From IMG/VR virus record IMGVR_UViG_3300042473_000695, positions 1 through 37,480 of that record: a DNA stretch of 37,480 nt; one strand, written 5' to 3'. The DNA comes from a virus. A program made the translations under genes and the position numbers. Below the pieces are notes generated by a model. It made no database searches and had not been told where the DNA came from. It saw only the letters and a list, made by a program, of their open reading frames with translations. Below are positions 1 through 5,858 of this stretch, piece after piece (the first letter of the stretch is position 1; each line of letters opens with the position of its first letter).

Positions 1-11
1 CGTATCCGTAA

Positions 12-23
12 CGACACGCCCGA
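12..23. repeat. 12-bp GC-rich repeat, left copy
   Basis: The 12-mer CGACACGCCCGA lies here, and its exact reverse complement lies at 1096-1107. A shorter direct copy (CGACACGCC) sits at 61-69. The repeats bracket the cluster of five small leftward genes. They are GC-rich in an AT-rich genome, which makes a chance perfect match less likely. Their role is unknown; possibilities are a recombination border or a protein-binding site. Confidence 0.5.
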
Positions 24-43
24 CCCCGTGCCTTTGCGGGCCA

Positions 44-60
44 GCTTGACTTTGTCAAGC
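44..60. other. perfect 7-bp hairpin downstream of the leftward small-gene operon
   Basis: GCTTGAC and GTCAAGC are separated by three bases. The hairpin lies 16 bases past the stop codon of the last leftward gene (76-186). It has no clear U-tract in either direction, so it may be a stabilising 3' structure or a factor-dependent terminator rather than a classical intrinsic terminator. Confidence 0.4.
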
Positions 61-75
61 CGACACGCCGTAGCG

Positions 76-186
76 TTAGCGTAATTTATTGTGAATTAGA
101 TCACGAATTACTAGGCGTAGCATAATTAGGGCGGGGATACCGATACCTAATTGGACTAGCGTAGTTAGTATGCGATTAGTAGTCAT
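76..186 (-). CDS. small membrane protein, 36 aa
   Basis: A 36-residue protein of unknown function. It starts at an ATG that overlaps the stop codon of the upstream gene (ATGA), which suggests translational coupling. After a short polar N-terminus it has a hydrophobic stretch, roughly residues 6-27 (LVQLGIGIPALIMLRLVI), and then a basic tail; a single-pass membrane protein is likely. It is the last gene of a leftward operon of at least four tiny genes. Leucine is encoded mostly by CTA, like its operon neighbours. Being next to another predicted membrane miniprotein, it could act in the envelope (host takeover, superinfection or lysis), but nothing specific supports this. Confidence 0.6.
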   Translation of the reverse strand: MTTNRILTTLVQLGIGIPALIMLRLVIRDLIHNKLR

Positions 187-338
187 TTACGATTACCCCA
201 TTTCTTATAAGCCTTGTAGGCTACTACCGCTAAGGCGGTAAGAATAATAGTGTGCCAAGGTAGGTAGATAGCCCCTAAGAAACTATCTAACTCTAATCCG
301 TATTCGTTTAGTTCTAATAGTATTCCGCTTATTGTCAT
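183..338 (-). CDS. small membrane protein, 51 aa
   Basis: A 51-residue protein of unknown function. The N-terminal half is acidic and amphipathic. A hydrophobic segment around residues 28-42 (HTIILTALAVVAYKAY) is followed by a basic end (KKWGNRK), so one membrane span with the basic end in the cytoplasm is plausible. It starts two bases after the stop of the upstream 60-aa gene and overlaps the downstream gene by four bases (ATGA), so the four genes probably form one transcript. Too short for family assignment by eye. Confidence 0.6.
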   Translation of the reverse strand: MTISGILLELNEYGLELDSFLGAIYLPWHTIILTALAVVAYKAYKKWGNRK

Positions 339-340
339 TA

Positions 341-523
341 TTAGTTATCCCAACTTAGTGCGAATACTTTTGCTAATTCATCATCATCAAAATCATCAAA
401 GTCATCAACGGGAGGTTGCTCCTCATCTACCTCATCAAGGTAAGCGTATGCGTCTGATACATCTGATTGGATTGACTCGTATTTATTTATTGAGTTAGTA
501 TTGTAAGAGTATGCGTATGACAT
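341..523 (-). CDS. small acidic protein, 60 aa
   Basis: A 60-residue protein with an N-terminus rich in Ser, Tyr and Asn and a strongly acidic second half (EVDEEQPPVDDFDDFDDDEL). Such acidic miniproteins in phage early regions sometimes mimic DNA or bind host proteins, but there is no motif to show this here. Its ATG overlaps the stop codon of the upstream 50-aa gene (TAATG), giving tight coupling. It is the second gene of the leftward operon expressed from the promoter near 795-821. Confidence 0.6.
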   Translation of the reverse strand: MSYAYSYNTNSINKYESIQSDVSDAYAYLDEVDEEQPPVDDFDDFDDDELAKVFALSWDN

Positions 524-675
524 TAGTTCTGTTCTACCTTTCGCATGTGTGCTACAACATTTTTAGAAACCTTTTGTAGGTCTGCTACAACCTTATTCAT
601 TTCGTCTGCGCTATTAGCGGTAAAGCCTGCGCCTAGTAGTTGAGCGCCGTCCCATAGTGAGTAAGTGATAGTCAT
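523..675 (-). CDS. small protein, 50 aa, unknown
   Basis: A 50-residue leftward gene. The frame is convincing because its TAA overlaps the ATG of the next gene (TAATG), and an AAGAAG-like ribosome site precedes its start. The protein begins MTITYSLWDGAQLLGAGFTA, and the rest reads as one amphipathic helix with many Lys and Val residues (KVVADLQKVSKNVVAHMRKV). It is the first gene of the four-gene operon and follows a leader of about 110 bases that carries a 17-bp direct repeat. Function unknown. Confidence 0.6.
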   Translation of the reverse strand: MTITYSLWDGAQLLGAGFTANSADEMNKVVADLQKVSKNVVAHMRKVEQN

Positions 676-722
676 TGTCTGTTCTTCTTTCGTTAGTAGT
701 TAGTTGGTTATGTGTTGAGCGG

Positions 723-764
723 TTATTTGCTAGGCTCACCTTTCGGATTATTTGCTAGGCTCAC
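723..764. repeat. 17-bp direct repeat in the leader of the small-gene operon
   Basis: TTATTTGCTAGGCTCAC occurs at 723-739 and again at 748-764, a 25-base period. It lies between the leftward promoter (795-821) and the first gene (start 675), so it would be transcribed as part of the 5' leader. It could be a regulatory RNA or protein-binding element. The two copies code for nothing convincing. Confidence 0.6.
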
Positions 765-794
765 GCTCTAATTCTTATTTAGTTGTATGTCGTT

Positions 795-821
795 ATTGTA
801 GCCGATAGGGCTGACATTTAG
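795..821 (-). promoter_or_regulatory. leftward promoter with upstream 11-base box
   Basis: On the minus strand a -10 box TACAAT (800-795) is preceded, ten bases upstream, by CTAAATGTCAG (821-811). The same 11-mer at the same distance precedes the -10 of the other leftward promoter at 1060-1086. There is no TTGACA-like -35, so the box probably serves as an activator site, an operator, or a phage-specific -35 substitute. It should drive the operon 675 to 76. Confidence 0.55.
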
Positions 822-850
822 GGGGACTTAGACCCTAGTGTCCGTGTGAT

Positions 851-1003
851 TTACCTCACACAACAAGCGCAATAGGTCGGTAGGCTAAAGAGGTGCTTTA
901 GCAACGCCTTGCGTTCATAGGTAGTCAATTCGGGGTGGTTAGACTTCACGCCCCCGTGTTGGTATTCATAGACGATTGTGTCTAGTGTGTTTTGAGTGAG
1001 CAT
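851..1003 (-). CDS. small Cys/His-containing protein, 50 aa
   Basis: A 50-residue leftward gene with a strong ribosome site (AAAGGAG, 8 bases before ATG). It begins MLTQNTLDTIVYEYQHGGVK and ends with CACCVR. Three Cys near the C-terminus plus several His could bind a metal, but no standard zinc motif is formed. It is separated from the other small genes by 175 bases containing a second promoter, so it is its own transcription unit. A 6-bp inverted repeat (GTGTGA...TCACAC) overlaps its stop codon. Function unknown. Confidence 0.6.
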   Translation of the reverse strand: MLTQNTLDTIVYEYQHGGVKSNHPELTTYERKALLKHLFSLPTYCACCVR

Positions 1004-1059
1004 TTGATTGCTCCTTTCTTTAGCGGATTTCTTTACCGCTTGTTTTTCTTTATATATTT

Positions 1060-1086
1060 ATTCTAGCAGGGGGGACTGACATTTAG
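1060..1086 (-). promoter_or_regulatory. leftward promoter with extended -10 and upstream box
   Basis: Minus strand: TGCTAGAAT (1068-1060, an extended -10), preceded by the 11-mer CTAAATGTCAG (1086-1076) with exactly ten bases between box and -10, as at 795-821. It drives the 50-aa gene 851-1003 through a leader of about 50 bases. A tract of six G lies between box and -10 on the plus strand. Confidence 0.6.
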
Positions 1087-1095
1087 AGGTGTTTC

Positions 1096-1107
1096 TCGGG
1101 CGTGTCG
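1096..1107. repeat. 12-bp GC-rich repeat, right inverted copy
   Basis: TCGGGCGTGTCG, the exact reverse complement of positions 12-23. It lies just upstream of the leftward promoter at 1060-1086. The remainder of the gene-free stretch 1004-1397 holds this repeat, the two promoters listed separately, a near-copy of the 11-base box on the plus strand (1172-1182) and a duplicated AGACCTA near 1350; I see no gene in it. Confidence 0.5.
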
Positions 1108-1264
1108 CAAATAAATCTTAGAAAACCCATGTGATATAGGACACACTCACGCTCATTATGTGCGGTCTATCCTAAATGTCCGATTTCTTTTTAGGTGTGT
1201 ATCGTACAAGATAAAAATATATTAACATTTTATGAAATCTGAAAAGGCGGTTAACTGAAAAAGC

Positions 1265-1292
1265 TTGACATAGAATTTACATTTAGTATACT
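1265..1292 (+). promoter_or_regulatory. rightward sigma70-type promoter
   Basis: TTGACA (1265-1270), 16 bases, TATACT (1287-1292). A degenerate copy (9 of 11) of the CTGACATTTAG box abuts the -10 (1276-1286). It would give a leader of about 100 bases for the gene at 1398, containing two runs of six G separated by TC. Confidence 0.65.
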
Positions 1293-1383
1293 TCCAATAG
1301 GGGGGTCGGGGGGTCAGTAAATCAATAAATAATAAATATTAAATATATAAGACCTAAGACCTAAGATCAAGTGATATCTAGAA

Positions 1384-1392
1384 TGATACAAT
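1384..1392 (+). promoter_or_regulatory. extended -10 promoter, leaderless position
   Basis: TGATACAAT (TACAAT at 1387-1392) ends five bases before the ATG at 1398. Initiation about seven bases past the -10 would put the RNA start on the ATG. No good -35 is present. It matches the pattern seen at several other genes in the window. Confidence 0.5.
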
Positions 1393-1397
1393 GAAGT

Positions 1398-2033
1398 ATG
1401 AGAAAATTATACCTAATAGGTGATTGTCAGTCAACTAGAATATATGAGAACCATATTGATGGAGATTTCATTGTATGGGGTAAAGGCGGAATGTCTGCTT
1501 GGAATTTTGATCCTAAAAAATTCACTCAGCAAAATTTAAGGTCATCTTCGCCAGAATCTCCAAGATTTAATAGAAAAAAAATAAATTGGCGGGAAATCAA
1601 AGACGACTCAGTCATCATGTTTTGGTTTGGCTACATAGACGTAAAGTATTTATTGCCCAAATACAACAATGCTGACGAATGCGCTAAAAGATATATAGAA
1701 ACCATAATGGAGAATTTCCCTAATTCCAAAAAAATTATTTTGGAGCCACACCCTCAATTCCTAGAAAATATGATCCTATATTGGGAAGATGTTGAAGAGT
1801 ATAGCTATGCTGACCGTATGACTCAGAATGACTTGTTCTGCGCCGCACTTTTTCACTATGCTTCCGCTCACGGCCTGGAGATAATTACTCAAAAACAGAT
1901 ACTTGAATGTATTGGCGTGGATCAATTGACTATAGAGCATGCTAATTCAAATGATATACATACGGTTGATGGTCTAAAAGAGGAGTATACTAAAAAGATA
2001 TACAATATGCTTATTGACTACAATCTGCGGTAA
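1398..2033 (+). CDS. SGNH-hydrolase-like protein
   Basis: A 211-residue protein resembling the SGNH/GDSL hydrolase fold. An N-terminal strand leads into LIGDCQS (residues 6-12), in the place of the GDS nucleophile block, and a late SNDIHTVDG (about 183-191) fits the DxxH catalytic block. Block I reads GDCQS, so Ser12 or Cys10 would be the nucleophile; the fold assignment is tentative. SGNH enzymes of this size often remove or add acyl groups on glycans. It precedes two 2OG oxygenases in the same orientation, so a role in decorating virion or cell-surface molecules is possible. No Shine-Dalgarno is seen, but a -10 lies five bases before the ATG. Confidence 0.55.
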   Translation: MRKLYLIGDCQSTRIYENHIDGDFIVWGKGGMSAWNFDPKKFTQQNLRSSSPESPRFNRKKINWREIKDDSVIMFWFGYIDVKYLLPKYNNADECAKRYIETIMENFPNSKKIILEPHPQFLENMILYWEDVEEYSYADRMTQNDLFCAALFHYASAHGLEIITQKQILECIGVDQLTIEHANSNDIHTVDGLKEEYTKKIYNMLIDYNLR

Positions 2034-2041
2034 AGCAACAG

Positions 2042-2050
2042 TGCTATAAT
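2042..2050 (+). promoter_or_regulatory. extended -10 promoter before the first oxygenase
   Basis: TGCTATAAT (TATAAT at 2045-2050). The predicted RNA start (about 2055-2058) leaves a leader of about a dozen bases that still carries GGAGG at 2057-2061, ahead of the ATG at 2069. No clear -35. Confidence 0.55.
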
Positions 2051-2068
2051 TGAGTATGGAGGAATATA

Positions 2069-2725
2069 ATGTTTGATTTTACTGGTTGGGAAAAAACAAA
2101 TGAGTCAGCGTATGTATACAGGGGATTTTTATCCAACGAACTGTGCGATTTGGCTTTTGAGCAATCTAGAATTGCACAAGAAGAAGGCGATATAAACGAA
2201 AATCCTCAAAATAAAGGAATCCTGTTACTAGGAGTCCCCATGCTCCAGCAAGTTGTAGATAAAGTTAAAGAAATTTTTAATGAAGATGAATATGATGTAA
2301 ATACTTTTTTACACTGGTACTCAGTCCCAGGCAAACCATTTGGAATACATAGCGATGACCAGGCATACGATCCTCACCCAAACAAAAAAACTTACGGTGG
2401 AGTCATATACTTAGCAGAAATGGATGGCGGAAGACTCTACTATCCAGAAACAAATACATGGATGCAGCCACACAAAGGTGACCTTGTAGTTCAATCTTCT
2501 GCTGTATTACACGGCGCAGAATCTGCAGCAGGAGACAATAAAAGAACAGTTACATTTGTAGTGTATGATAAAACTAAGCCAGGAACGAATTGGGATCAAG
2601 AAGAATACCTAAAATGGAGAAATGATATTATTAAAGGATCCAAGGACTGGCTGTCTTCAGAAACTGGAAAACGCTGGGCAGAAGAATGGCCTTTTTGGGC
2701 AAGAGACATATTAGGAGACAAATGA
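2069..2725 (+). CDS. Fe(II)/2-oxoglutarate-dependent oxygenase (prolyl 4-hydroxylase-like)
   Basis: A 218-residue protein of the 2OG-Fe(II) oxygenase (P4H-like) superfamily. The iron triad is visible as H94-x-D96 (GIHSDD) and H148 (VLHGAE), with R159 (NKRTVTF) placed to bind 2-oxoglutarate. Between them is the core pattern GGVIYLAEMDGGRLYYPE, like the YLNDDYEGGELFFP of its relatives. The family couples decarboxylation of 2-oxoglutarate to hydroxylation of a protein or small molecule. GGAGG precedes the ATG. The next oxygenase starts in its last codon (ATGA), so the two are translationally coupled. The substrate is unknown; collagen-like and PPG-repeat fibre proteins of the same phage are candidates. 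Confidence 0.85.
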   Translation: MFDFTGWEKTNESAYVYRGFLSNELCDLAFEQSRIAQEEGDINENPQNKGILLLGVPMLQQVVDKVKEIFNEDEYDVNTFLHWYSVPGKPFGIHSDDQAYDPHPNKKTYGGVIYLAEMDGGRLYYPETNTWMQPHKGDLVVQSSAVLHGAESAAGDNKRTVTFVVYDKTKPGTNWDQEEYLKWRNDIIKGSKDWLSSETGKRWAEEWPFWARDILGDK

Positions 2726-3633
2726 AACACGAACTGTTAGCAAAAGATGTAATCCTTTTTAAAAATACTTTAAAGGATCCAAAGGCAACGCAAGATTTTA
2801 TTATTAGATCTAAAACTAATAATGATCAATGGTTTGGAGATTGGCAAGATTGGAGACCATGGGGTCAATATTCAAAAGCATATCCATACGAAGATACGTC
2901 ATATGAAGTATGTAAAAATGAAGGCGGAGCCTACCTTAGAGAATTTTTAGATATTTTCTGGGATGCTATTAAGATATATAAAGAGAACTATTTAAACGAA
3001 GATTATTTTAAACTAATAAATGAAGATCCAAATATTCCAACATCAATGCAAGAAGCTAGAGAGCATGCTTCATACTGCTCTGCAGATGTAGTTATTTTAG
3101 AATCAGAAAATACGGATCCAAAATTACCACTATCAATGGAATATCATCAAGATCGCAGACCTTGGTTTGGAGGAACTCCTCACATCTTCAATTTCAACAT
3201 CTATACAAACGATGACTACGAAGGTGGAGATATACTTCTTATAAATACTGAAGATGCAGATTTATCGACATATATAGATGCGGCAGGAGTAGAGCAGGAA
3301 TGTCATATGATTGATCCACCAATTAGATATAAGATGGAAGCAGGAGATGGACTTCTATTTAGAACAGATTTATATCATGCAGTAATGCCAGTTGTCGGTA
3401 ATAAATTTTATGTTCGTCAATTTTTAACAGGATTATTTAAGAAAGAGTATGAAGACAAAAAAGCATCAATGTCAGAAGAAGAATTTAATGAATTTTTAAA
3501 ACAAGAAGAAAAAGAGGGATTTGCAAAGTTCGGCTGGCAGTGCAGAGTATATGATTCTTTGGATCAAGCTAAAATGAGTCATAACAAAGATGGCGCAATG
3601 ATATGTGTGGTTAAAGATAAAGCAGTTGACTAG
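2722..3633 (+). CDS. Fe(II)/2-oxoglutarate-dependent oxygenase
   Basis: A 303-residue oxygenase, longer than its neighbour. I chose the ATG at 2722, which overlaps the upstream stop (ATGA), over an upstream ATG inside the previous gene. The triad is H142-x-D144 (YHQDRR) and H219 (LYHAVMP), with K228 or R232 for 2-oxoglutarate. NIYTNDDYEGGDILL (about 159-173) is the family signature. An insertion of about 35 residues before the distal His, and a Lys/Glu-rich C-terminal helix region, distinguish it from the shorter copies. It forms a coupled pair with the gene at 2069. Substrate unknown. Confidence 0.85.
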   Translation: MKHELLAKDVILFKNTLKDPKATQDFIIRSKTNNDQWFGDWQDWRPWGQYSKAYPYEDTSYEVCKNEGGAYLREFLDIFWDAIKIYKENYLNEDYFKLINEDPNIPTSMQEAREHASYCSADVVILESENTDPKLPLSMEYHQDRRPWFGGTPHIFNFNIYTNDDYEGGDILLINTEDADLSTYIDAAGVEQECHMIDPPIRYKMEAGDGLLFRTDLYHAVMPVVGNKFYVRQFLTGLFKKEYEDKKASMSEEEFNEFLKQEEKEGFAKFGWQCRVYDSLDQAKMSHNKDGAMICVVKDKAVD

Positions 3634-3638
3634 AATTA

Positions 3639-3647
3639 TGGTATACT
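3639..3647 (+). promoter_or_regulatory. extended -10 promoter, leaderless position
   Basis: TGGTATACT ends six bases before the ATG at 3654, so the transcript would start at or next to the start codon. It would also transcribe the tRNA and the small membrane protein downstream. A TTGACT at 3626 is too close to act as the -35. Confidence 0.55.
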
Positions 3648-3653
3648 AATATC

Positions 3654-3770
3654 ATGAAATGTGACTTCTGTGAAAACCCAAAGTATGTAGAGCGTATTAA
3701 CTCTAAAGGCATACTTGAGAACTTTTGCACATCTTGCATCGAAAAATTAGTAGCAAACCGAATACGCTAG
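3654..3770 (+). CDS. zinc-finger miniprotein, 38 aa
   Basis: A 38-residue protein, MKCDFCENP...NFCTSCIEKLVANRIR, with two CxxC knuckles (C3/C6 and C25/C28) that should hold one zinc ion, followed by a basic helix. This is the layout of minimal zinc-ribbon proteins in phages, which often bind nucleic acid or host transcription factors; the actual target is unknown. No ribosome site precedes the ATG, but a -10 box lies six bases upstream. The tRNA gene starts six bases after its stop. Confidence 0.65.
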   Translation: MKCDFCENPKYVERINSKGILENFCTSCIEKLVANRIR

Positions 3771-3776
3771 TCCCTA

Positions 3777-3851
3777 GGGGATATAGCTTAATCTGGTTAA
3801 AGCACTTGTCTTATATACAATAGATTCTGGGTTCAAATCCCAGTATCCCTA
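3777..3851 (+). tRNA. tRNA-Ile (anticodon UAU)
   Basis: A 75-base cloverleaf. The acceptor stem is GGGGATA with TATCCCT (one G-U pair) and discriminator A; the D stem is GCTT/AAGC; the anticodon arm is 3805-3821 with loop CTTATAT, so the anticodon is TAT at 3812-3814; the variable loop has five bases; the T arm is CTGGG-TTCAAAT-CCCAG. CCA is not encoded. The outermost anticodon-stem pair (C-T) is mismatched. UAU reads the isoleucine codon AUA directly, which most bacteria instead read with a lysidine-modified CAU tRNA. AUA is frequent in the AT-rich genes here, so the tRNA probably supplements the host supply. Confidence 0.9.
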
Positions 3852-3862
3852 CAAGGAGATAT

Positions 3863-4015
3863 ATGAAAAAAGTATGGGCATCAATAGCAATAATTGCGAC
3901 AGCAATTCTTTCTGGAGCTTTGCTATCTAGATTCTTAAATTGGGCGGGAAACGTAGAAATCTTTGATTTCGACCTAGATGAAGATATAGATCAAGAATCT
4001 AATCCCTTTGCATAG
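3863..4015 (+). CDS. small membrane protein with acidic tail, 50 aa
   Basis: A 50-residue protein with a good ribosome site (AAGGAG, 6 bases before ATG), 11 bases after the tRNA. Residues 5-24 (WASIAIIATAILSGALLSRF) form a membrane helix after a Lys-Lys start. The C-terminal half is acidic (FDFDLDEDIDQES). The positive-inside rule would put the N-terminus in the cytoplasm and the acidic tail outside, although a cleaved signal peptide is also possible. Its last 25 bases overlap the end of the converging sulfotransferase-like gene. Function unknown. Confidence 0.6.
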   Translation: MKKVWASIAIIATAILSGALLSRFLNWAGNVEIFDFDLDEDIDQESNPFA

Positions 4016-4713
4016 TTATATATATACTCATCAATATCAGATATAGATCTAATTGCTTCAACTTCTTCAGCGGTCAAAGACTCATATAAAAGTCTAGAGC
4101 TATTGTTCACATTGATCTTATGGTTCACCTTATCCTTTTCAAGGTAACTTGGAACAGGAAGATCCATATCCTGTAATATACTTCGCATTGTGTCATTTGG
4201 GTTAGTTGATTCTAATATGAATTTATTGACTCTCTTACTTCGCCGCACTGCACTATTAATATTAATTTCAGTTGACTGCAATATATCCTTACCATATACA
4301 TCTGAATGACTAACTAGATACCTAGACATATTGTTAGCATATGTATTTACATTCTGCATAAATGCTTCTTTATCTGGAAGATCATTACTATAATATTTTG
4401 TTTCTGATTTGTTGGATGATTTAAATTGATCACAATACTTGCTGACTATTTGTTTTACTGGATCTCTAAATGTTGATGCTACATATGTATCTTTATCTAT
4501 TTCTGGATGCCACCCCGTTATTAAAGGATTGCTATATTGGTCCCACATATTAAGAAATTCAATGCCATGTTTATTAAACTCATCTTTTAATGGTGAGTAC
4601 ATGTTGCTTATGAAGTATTTAGATCCTGTTTTAGGTATCTGTAAATAATAAAAGGACTTGTAAGCCATTCTAAGACCCTCTTTTATTGATTTGCATACTT
4701 CGGGGTAGACCAT
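3991..4713 (-). CDS. sulfotransferase-like protein
   Basis: A leftward gene of 240 residues. The region LQIPKTGSKYF (about 24-34) resembles the 5'-phosphosulfate-binding loop of PAPS-dependent sulfotransferases (the IPKTGTT pattern of the Sulfotransfer_2 group), and STFRDPVKQIVSKY (about 80-93) resembles the 3'-phosphate motif (RDPv...SxY). These enzymes move a sulfonyl group from PAPS to sugars or tyrosine. An internal ATG at 4668 has a better ribosome site (GAGGG, 7 bases) and gives the typical N-terminus just ahead of the loop, so the real protein may be 225 residues. It stands alone between a converging gene and the oxygenase operon. The target could be a virion glycan, a tyrosine or a host surface polymer. 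Confidence 0.65.
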   Translation of the reverse strand: MVYPEVCKSIKEGLRMAYKSFYYLQIPKTGSKYFISNMYSPLKDEFNKHGIEFLNMWDQYSNPLITGWHPEIDKDTYVASTFRDPVKQIVSKYCDQFKSSNKSETKYYSNDLPDKEAFMQNVNTYANNMSRYLVSHSDVYGKDILQSTEININSAVRRSKRVNKFILESTNPNDTMRSILQDMDLPVPSYLEKDKVNHKINVNNSSRLLYESLTAEEVEAIRSISDIDEYIYNYAKGLDS

Positions 4714-4734
4714 ATGTTCTAAAATTGCTATATG

Positions 4735-4751
4735 GCCCTTTGAGGGCTTTT
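4735..4751 (+). terminator. possible rightward terminator
   Basis: GCCCT-TTG-AGGGC followed by TTTT on the plus strand. The stem is short (5 bp). It would stop rightward readthrough that is antisense to the sulfotransferase-like gene; on the minus strand it lacks a U-tract. Confidence 0.35.
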
Positions 4752-4812
4752 AATAACATTTGAAAATGTCTTCTACCGCCGCACTTTTCGCACTTTCGCA
4801 CTATATGCTCAA

Positions 4813-5637
4813 TTATTTCTTATATTTAAGTTTGTTTACTATCTTATGAGTATTGTCGCAATAAGGAAAGTCAGCAGAGTCCCCGCATACACATTTCTTT
4901 TTGCAGAAAGTTGTTTCAGGATAAACAGTGTTGTTCCAGTTTATGATTTCTTTTGGATCTGTCATAAATGGATGTTTATCTGGATCAAATAGCTCATATG
5001 TTCCTGGAGCGTGTTCCTTTTCCATGCAGAAGTTAGAGTATGCAAATCTAATCCCACTTGTTATTTTCCTTACTCCATGTTCCCATGGATGAGTTGCTCC
5101 ATGTATTGCTACATCTCCAGGTCTTACGTCTACCTGCAAGCAATCATCAGGATCTCCTGGTCTATCTTTAATTCTTCCATCTGCTTCAATATTTGGATAA
5201 AATATTTCTCCGCCTTCGTAGTCTCCCATATAGGCAACTACTCCATGGCTTAATCTGCAGCAAGTTGACCATCTGTCTAGTTGAGTTAGGTCATGCTCCA
5301 TGTTCATTCCTGGACTATCGGCATGCACAAACATTCCTTCATCGCCAGGACGCATTACATTTACAAATAGCTGTGGATGAATATAGTGTTCTGGATAAAG
5401 CATCATTGAAAGCCTGTCCCAGATTGGTTTTAGCTCAGGCATTGATGGGCCAGTCTTGTCCTTGTACCAGTCTATATACTGATCTCTAAATACAAATGCA
5501 TCTTTTGAATCTTTGTAGGCAGCCTCATGCTCTCTCATTAAACGCATGATATTTTCATTTTCTTCTGGTGTTATAAAGCCTCTGTAAATCCAGACCTGCT
5601 CTGCAACTTGCTCCACCTTTGGATTATCTGTAAACAT
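4813..5637 (-). CDS. 2OG-Fe(II) oxygenase fused to a CDGSH iron-sulfur domain
   Basis: A 274-residue protein with two parts. Residues 1-205 form a P4H-like oxygenase with H105-x-D107 (FVHADS), distal H187 (WEHGVRKITSG) and R197 for 2-oxoglutarate; GDYEGGEIFYP (138-148) is the core strand. After a linker, residues 249-264 read CVCGDSADFPYCDNTH. This matches the CDGSH pattern C-x-C-x2-S/T-x3-P-x-C-D-x-S/A/T-H, so C249, C251, C260 and H264 should ligate a [2Fe-2S] cluster as in mitoNEET-type proteins; only the usual Gly after Asp is replaced, by Asn. The cluster might deliver electrons to keep the iron ferrous. Its ATG overlaps the stop of the upstream 52-aa gene (TAATG). Confidence 0.85.
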   Translation of the reverse strand: MFTDNPKVEQVAEQVWIYRGFITPEENENIMRLMREHEAAYKDSKDAFVFRDQYIDWYKDKTGPSMPELKPIWDRLSMMLYPEHYIHPQLFVNVMRPGDEGMFVHADSPGMNMEHDLTQLDRWSTCCRLSHGVVAYMGDYEGGEIFYPNIEADGRIKDRPGDPDDCLQVDVRPGDVAIHGATHPWEHGVRKITSGIRFAYSNFCMEKEHAPGTYELFDPDKHPFMTDPKEIINWNNTVYPETTFCKKKCVCGDSADFPYCDNTHKIVNKLKYKK

Positions 5638-5795
5638 TATTTTTTACCAACTATTCTTTTTAATTTAGAAAATATTTTTGAGAAAAATAATTCAATCTTT
5701 ATTTCTGACAGGGATTCTTTAGATTCCTGATTAGTATAAAACCTACTCTGATACCTAGGATTCTTAGATGCTTGTGAAAAATGATCCCTTGCCAT
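5637..5795 (-). CDS. small basic protein, 52 aa
   Basis: A 52-residue leftward gene of unknown function, beginning MARDHFSQASKNPRYQSRFY and ending in a basic helix (FSKLKRIVGKK). A longer open frame reaches to 5891, but it would read through the terminator at 5824-5858; the ATG at 5795 lies nine bases after a TATAAT box and is the better start. The stop codon overlaps the ATG of the oxygenase-CDGSH gene, so the pair forms one coupled unit. It may help or anchor that enzyme, but nothing in the sequence shows it. Confidence 0.55.
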   Translation of the reverse strand: MARDHFSQASKNPRYQSRFYTNQESKESLSEIKIELFFSKIFSKLKRIVGKK

Positions 5796-5804
5796 ATTAA
5801 TATT

Positions 5805-5813
5805 ATTATACCA
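5805..5813 (-). promoter_or_regulatory. leftward extended -10 promoter, near-leaderless
   Basis: On the minus strand TGGTATAAT (5813-5805) ends nine bases before the ATG at 5795. It lies just after the terminator of the lysis operon, so it starts a new unit (52-aa protein plus oxygenase-CDGSH). Confidence 0.65.
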
Positions 5814-5823
5814 CCAGAGATGT

Positions 5824-5858
5824 AAAAAACCCCCTTCGGAGGCGGATCCAAAAGGGGG
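5824..5858 (-). terminator. intrinsic terminator of the leftward lysis operon
   Basis: Minus strand: CCCCCTT and AAGGGGG pair (5858-5852 with 5836-5830), followed by six U (5829-5824). The loop of 15 bases can fold further. It ends transcription coming from 7174 through 5920. Confidence 0.8.
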
